A stretch of DNA of 7,757 nt from Bryobacterales bacterium. GTDB lineage: Bacteria; Acidobacteriota; Terriglobia; Bryobacterales; Bryobacteraceae. The number at the start of each line of letters is the position of its first letter. The first letter of the stretch is position 1. Under the pieces are notes generated by a model that was not told where the DNA came from, made no database searches, and saw only the letters and a program-made list of their open reading frames with translations. The stretch is taken from assembly GCA_003142355.1 (NCBI GenBank), contig PLMF01000196.1, positions 1 to 7,757 on the forward strand. Direction: 5' to 3'. Position numbers and translations under genes: made by a program. Positions 6,002 to 7,757 of the stretch are shown here, piece by piece.

Positions 6002-6772
6002 ATGTACCGAGTCGCAATCCTTCTTTTCGCGGCAACCCTGGGCGTCAACGAGGACCTGCTAGAGGCCTCGCGCACGGGCGACCTCGCCGCCGTCCAGGCA
6101 CTCATCGGGAAAGGCGCGGCGCTCGAAACGAAGACGGCCTACGGCCAAACGCCGTTGTATCTGGCGGCTATGAACGGCCGCGAGGATGTGGTCCGATATC
6201 TTCTCGAGAAGGGCGCCAATCCCGACGTTCACGACACTTTCTACAAGGCGTCGATACTGGATTTTGTCCTCCAGCGCAAGCATTATGGCGTGGCAAAAAT
6301 GTTGATCCGCAAATTGTCGGCGAACCCCGACGAGGTCCTGGCCTCCGTGGCGGCAACCGGGAATGCCGACTTGGTCGAAGCCTTTTTGGAGACCGGCAAG
6401 TCGAGCCAGCCGGCATTGGACAAGACCTATGAGACGGCGCTCGGCCGGAAGCAAACGGAAGTCGCCGCGCTGTTGAAAAAGGCGGGCGCGCGCGAACCCG
6501 CGCCGGCATTCGTCGTGGATGTGAAGATGATCGAAGCGTATGCGGGCACTTACAAATCGGACCAGATTCCGCTCGAGATCAAGGCATTCGTGAAAGAAGG
6601 CAACCTGTACATGCAGGCCACCGGCCAACCCGAGTTTCCGCTGAAGGCCACCAGCGCGACGCAATTCGAATTCGCCCCGGCGCAAGTGGTGGTGGAGTTC
6701 GATTCACCGTCGAGCTTCACGCTGAAGCAGGGCGGCGCCAGCCTCCGTTTCAAGAAGGCGGTGACGCAATGA
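6002..6772 (+). CDS. secreted ankyrin-repeat protein with DUF3471-like C-terminal domain
   Basis: A 256-residue protein. A short hydrophobic start (MYRVAILLFAATLG) suggests export, though the cleavage site is weak. Ankyrin repeats occupy about residues 16-165: DLLEASRTGDLAAVQALIGKG, then the best one at 48-78 (GQTPLYLAAMNGREDVVRYL, followed by LEKGANPD), followed by three degenerate repeats. The C-terminal part, about 175-253 (MIEAYAGTYKSDQIPLEIKA, then GNLYMQATGQPEFPL), is a beta-rich domain resembling DUF3471, which is often attached to beta-lactamase-like and other exported proteins and has no agreed function. Ankyrin repeats mediate protein contacts. The start ATG 6002 lies 4 bases after the propeller stop with AAAGG (5990-5994) 7 bases ahead, so the two are co-translated. 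The stop overlaps the next ATG as ATGA. An interaction with one or both flanking propellers is a reasonable guess from layout only. Confidence 0.85.
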   Translation: MYRVAILLFAATLGVNEDLLEASRTGDLAAVQALIGKGAALETKTAYGQTPLYLAAMNGREDVVRYLLEKGANPDVHDTFYKASILDFVLQRKHYGVAKMLIRKLSANPDEVLASVAATGNADLVEAFLETGKSSQPALDKTYETALGRKQTEVAALLKKAGAREPAPAFVVDVKMIEAYAGTYKSDQIPLEIKAFVKEGNLYMQATGQPEFPLKATSATQFEFAPAQVVVEFDSPSSFTLKQGGASLRFKKAVTQ

Positions 6773-7757
6773 CCCGGCGCTGCGCAGGCGGCACCGCCTG
6801 CGCCACCATAACAAGGCCTGCATCTTCGGAGGTGGGGCAGGCGGTGCCGCCTGCCTCGCCCGCTTGCGGGCGATTCTTGGCCGCCCTCATCGCCGTGGCC
6901 GCGGCCAGCATCGCCACGGCCGCCGACTGGCCGCAATTCCGGGGGCCATCGGCTTCGGGCGTTGGCTCCGGCAGCAAGCCTCCCATTCACTGGGACGCCG
7001 CGAAGGGAACCAATGTCGTCTGGAAGGCGGAGATCCCGGGCCTCGCCATTTCGTCGCCCATCGTCTGGGGCGACCGGGTGTACGTCACCACCGCGATCTC
7101 GAGCGACCCCACGCAAAAGATCCGGACCGGCCTCTACGGCGACACCGATTCGGCGAACGACCGCAGCTCGCACCAGTGGAAGGTGATGGCGCTCGACAAG
7201 CTTACCGGGAAGCTGCTCTGGCAGCAGACCGCGCACGAAGGAGTACCCAAGACCAAGCGCCACCCAAAATCGTCGCAAGCTTCGCCGTCTCCCGCCACCA
7301 ACGGCAGCGTGGTAGTCGCCTATTTCGGTTCCGAGGGGCTGTACGCCTATTCGTCCGGCGGGAAGCTTCTCTGGCAGAAAGACCTGGGCATTCAGAATGC
7401 CGGATGGTTCTTCGACCCCGATTCGGAATGGGGAGTAGGCAGCTCGCCGGTGCTCTACAAGAATTCCGTAATCGTGCTGTGCGACCGGCAGAAGGATTCG
7501 TTCATCGCCGCTTTCGACTTGAAGGACGGTCGCGAATTGTGGCGCACCGCGCGGGCGGAGCTTCCGACCTGGGGCACGCCGGCCATCGTCGCGGGCAAAG
7601 ACCGCACCGAGGTGGTTACCAACGGTTCCAAGGCGATTCGCGGTTACGACGCGGATACCGGGAAAGAGCTGTGGACGCTCAGTCCCAATTCCGAGGTGGT
7701 TTGCACCACCCCGGTCACGGGCCATGGTCTGATTTTCGTGACCGCGGGCTATCCGCC
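6769..7757 (+). CDS. secreted PQQ-like beta-propeller protein, 3' end outside window
   Basis: The frame is open from ATG 6769 to the window end, giving 329 visible residues. The family-like part begins with RFLAALIAVAAASIATAA, a signal peptide, followed by DWPQFRGPSASG (mature start near residue 53). Blade motifs include ALDKLTGKLLWQ (141-152), YAYSSGGKLLWQ (192-203), AFDLKDGRELWR (248-259) and GYDADTGKELW (292-302). It is a distant paralogue of the propeller encoded at 4798-5997. The first ~35 residues (MTRRCAGGTACATITRPASS and the next 15) are unlike a signal peptide and are coded by a REP-like inverted repeat. They may be a fused extension, or translation may start later, for instance at GTG 6844 or TTG 6877 in the same frame. 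ATG 6769 overlaps the previous stop (ATGA), which favours coupling. Cofactor binding is not supported. No function is known beyond the fold. Confidence 0.82.
   Translation, partial: MTRRCAGGTACATITRPASSEVGQAVPPASPACGRFLAALIAVAAASIATAADWPQFRGPSASGVGSGSKPPIHWDAAKGTNVVWKAEIPGLAISSPIVWGDRVYVTTAISSDPTQKIRTGLYGDTDSANDRSSHQWKVMALDKLTGKLLWQQTAHEGVPKTKRHPKSSQASPSPATNGSVVVAYFGSEGLYAYSSGGKLLWQKDLGIQNAGWFFDPDSEWGVGSSPVLYKNSVIVLCDRQKDSFIAAFDLKDGRELWRTARAELPTWGTPAIVAGKDRTEVVTNGSKAIRGYDADTGKELWTLSPNSEVVCTTPVTGHGLIFVTAGYP
6782..6855. repeat. REP-like inverted repeat pair, each arm itself a palindrome
   Basis: Arm A (6784-6807) and arm B (6831-6854) are reverse complements with one mismatch in 24 bases, separated by a 23-base spacer. 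Each is also a palindrome: GCGCAGGCGG (6782-6791) faces CCGCCTGCGC (6794-6803) over 2 bases, and GGCAGGCGG (6836-6844) faces CCGCCTGCC (6847-6855) over 2 bases. The element can fold as two small hairpins or one long one. This is the architecture of dispersed REP/BIME-type elements. It lies at the junction of the ankyrin gene and the last propeller gene and is read through in frame by the latter. It has no T-run, so it is not a standard terminator. Confidence 0.75.

Noticed and set aside
6550..7725. Open frame of 391 codons on the - strand opposite the last propeller
   Set aside because: Arg/Gly/Pro-rich shadow of a gene with clear signal peptide and blade motifs on the + strand.

Overview
The window is GC-rich, gene-dense and coded entirely on the + strand: eight genes, two of them cut by the window ends, separated by gaps of 0-70 bases. 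The gene content suggests a soil-type Acidobacteriota (Solibacter/Bryobacter-like) or a similar Planctomycetes/Verrucomicrobia-type heterotroph. The pointers are Tat-exported sugar enzymes, a GMC dehydrogenase with a subunit-3 partner, many-heme cytochromes, secreted 'ADWPQ(W/F)RGP' beta-propellers, and a GC-rich palindromic repeat whose translation contains 'GQAVPPAS'. This placement is an inference from gene content only.

Layout. 1-399: C-terminal part of a conserved, unrecognised enzyme-like protein. 414-938: Tat-signal gluconate 2-dehydrogenase subunit 3-like small subunit. 943-2595: FAD-dependent GMC oxidoreductase with a four-cysteine cluster. 2592-3650: membrane-anchored or exported cytochrome c with nine CxxCH haem motifs. 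3665-4729: Tat-signal mannonate dehydratase (UxuA)-like TIM barrel with all four expected metal ligands. After a 68-base gap holding a small hairpin, 4798-5997 is a secreted PQQ-like beta-propeller. 6002-6772 is a secreted ankyrin-repeat protein with a DUF3471-like tail. 6769 to the window end is a second secreted beta-propeller, whose 5' end contains a REP-like inverted repeat.

How they may work together. The small subunit, the flavoprotein and the cytochrome form the order expected of a periplasmic sugar or polyol dehydrogenase. The flavoprotein has no signal of its own and is probably carried through the Tat pore by the small subunit. Electrons would leave FAD, perhaps through a cysteine-bound cluster, into the nine-haem protein and so to the respiratory chain. 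The exported UxuA-like enzyme, translated directly behind the cytochrome, could act on the oxidised sugar. Carbohydrate oxidation in the periplasm followed by dehydration, elimination or isomerisation is the most coherent reading. The substrate cannot be told from sequence. The downstream propeller-ankyrin-propeller block may be a separate transcript and its role is unknown.

The most unusual points are the pairing of a GMC dehydrogenase with a nine-haem cytochrome, the exported mannonate dehydratase-like protein, and the repeat that has become part of the N-terminal coding sequence of the last gene. No RNA genes, CRISPR arrays, transposase genes or attachment sites were seen.
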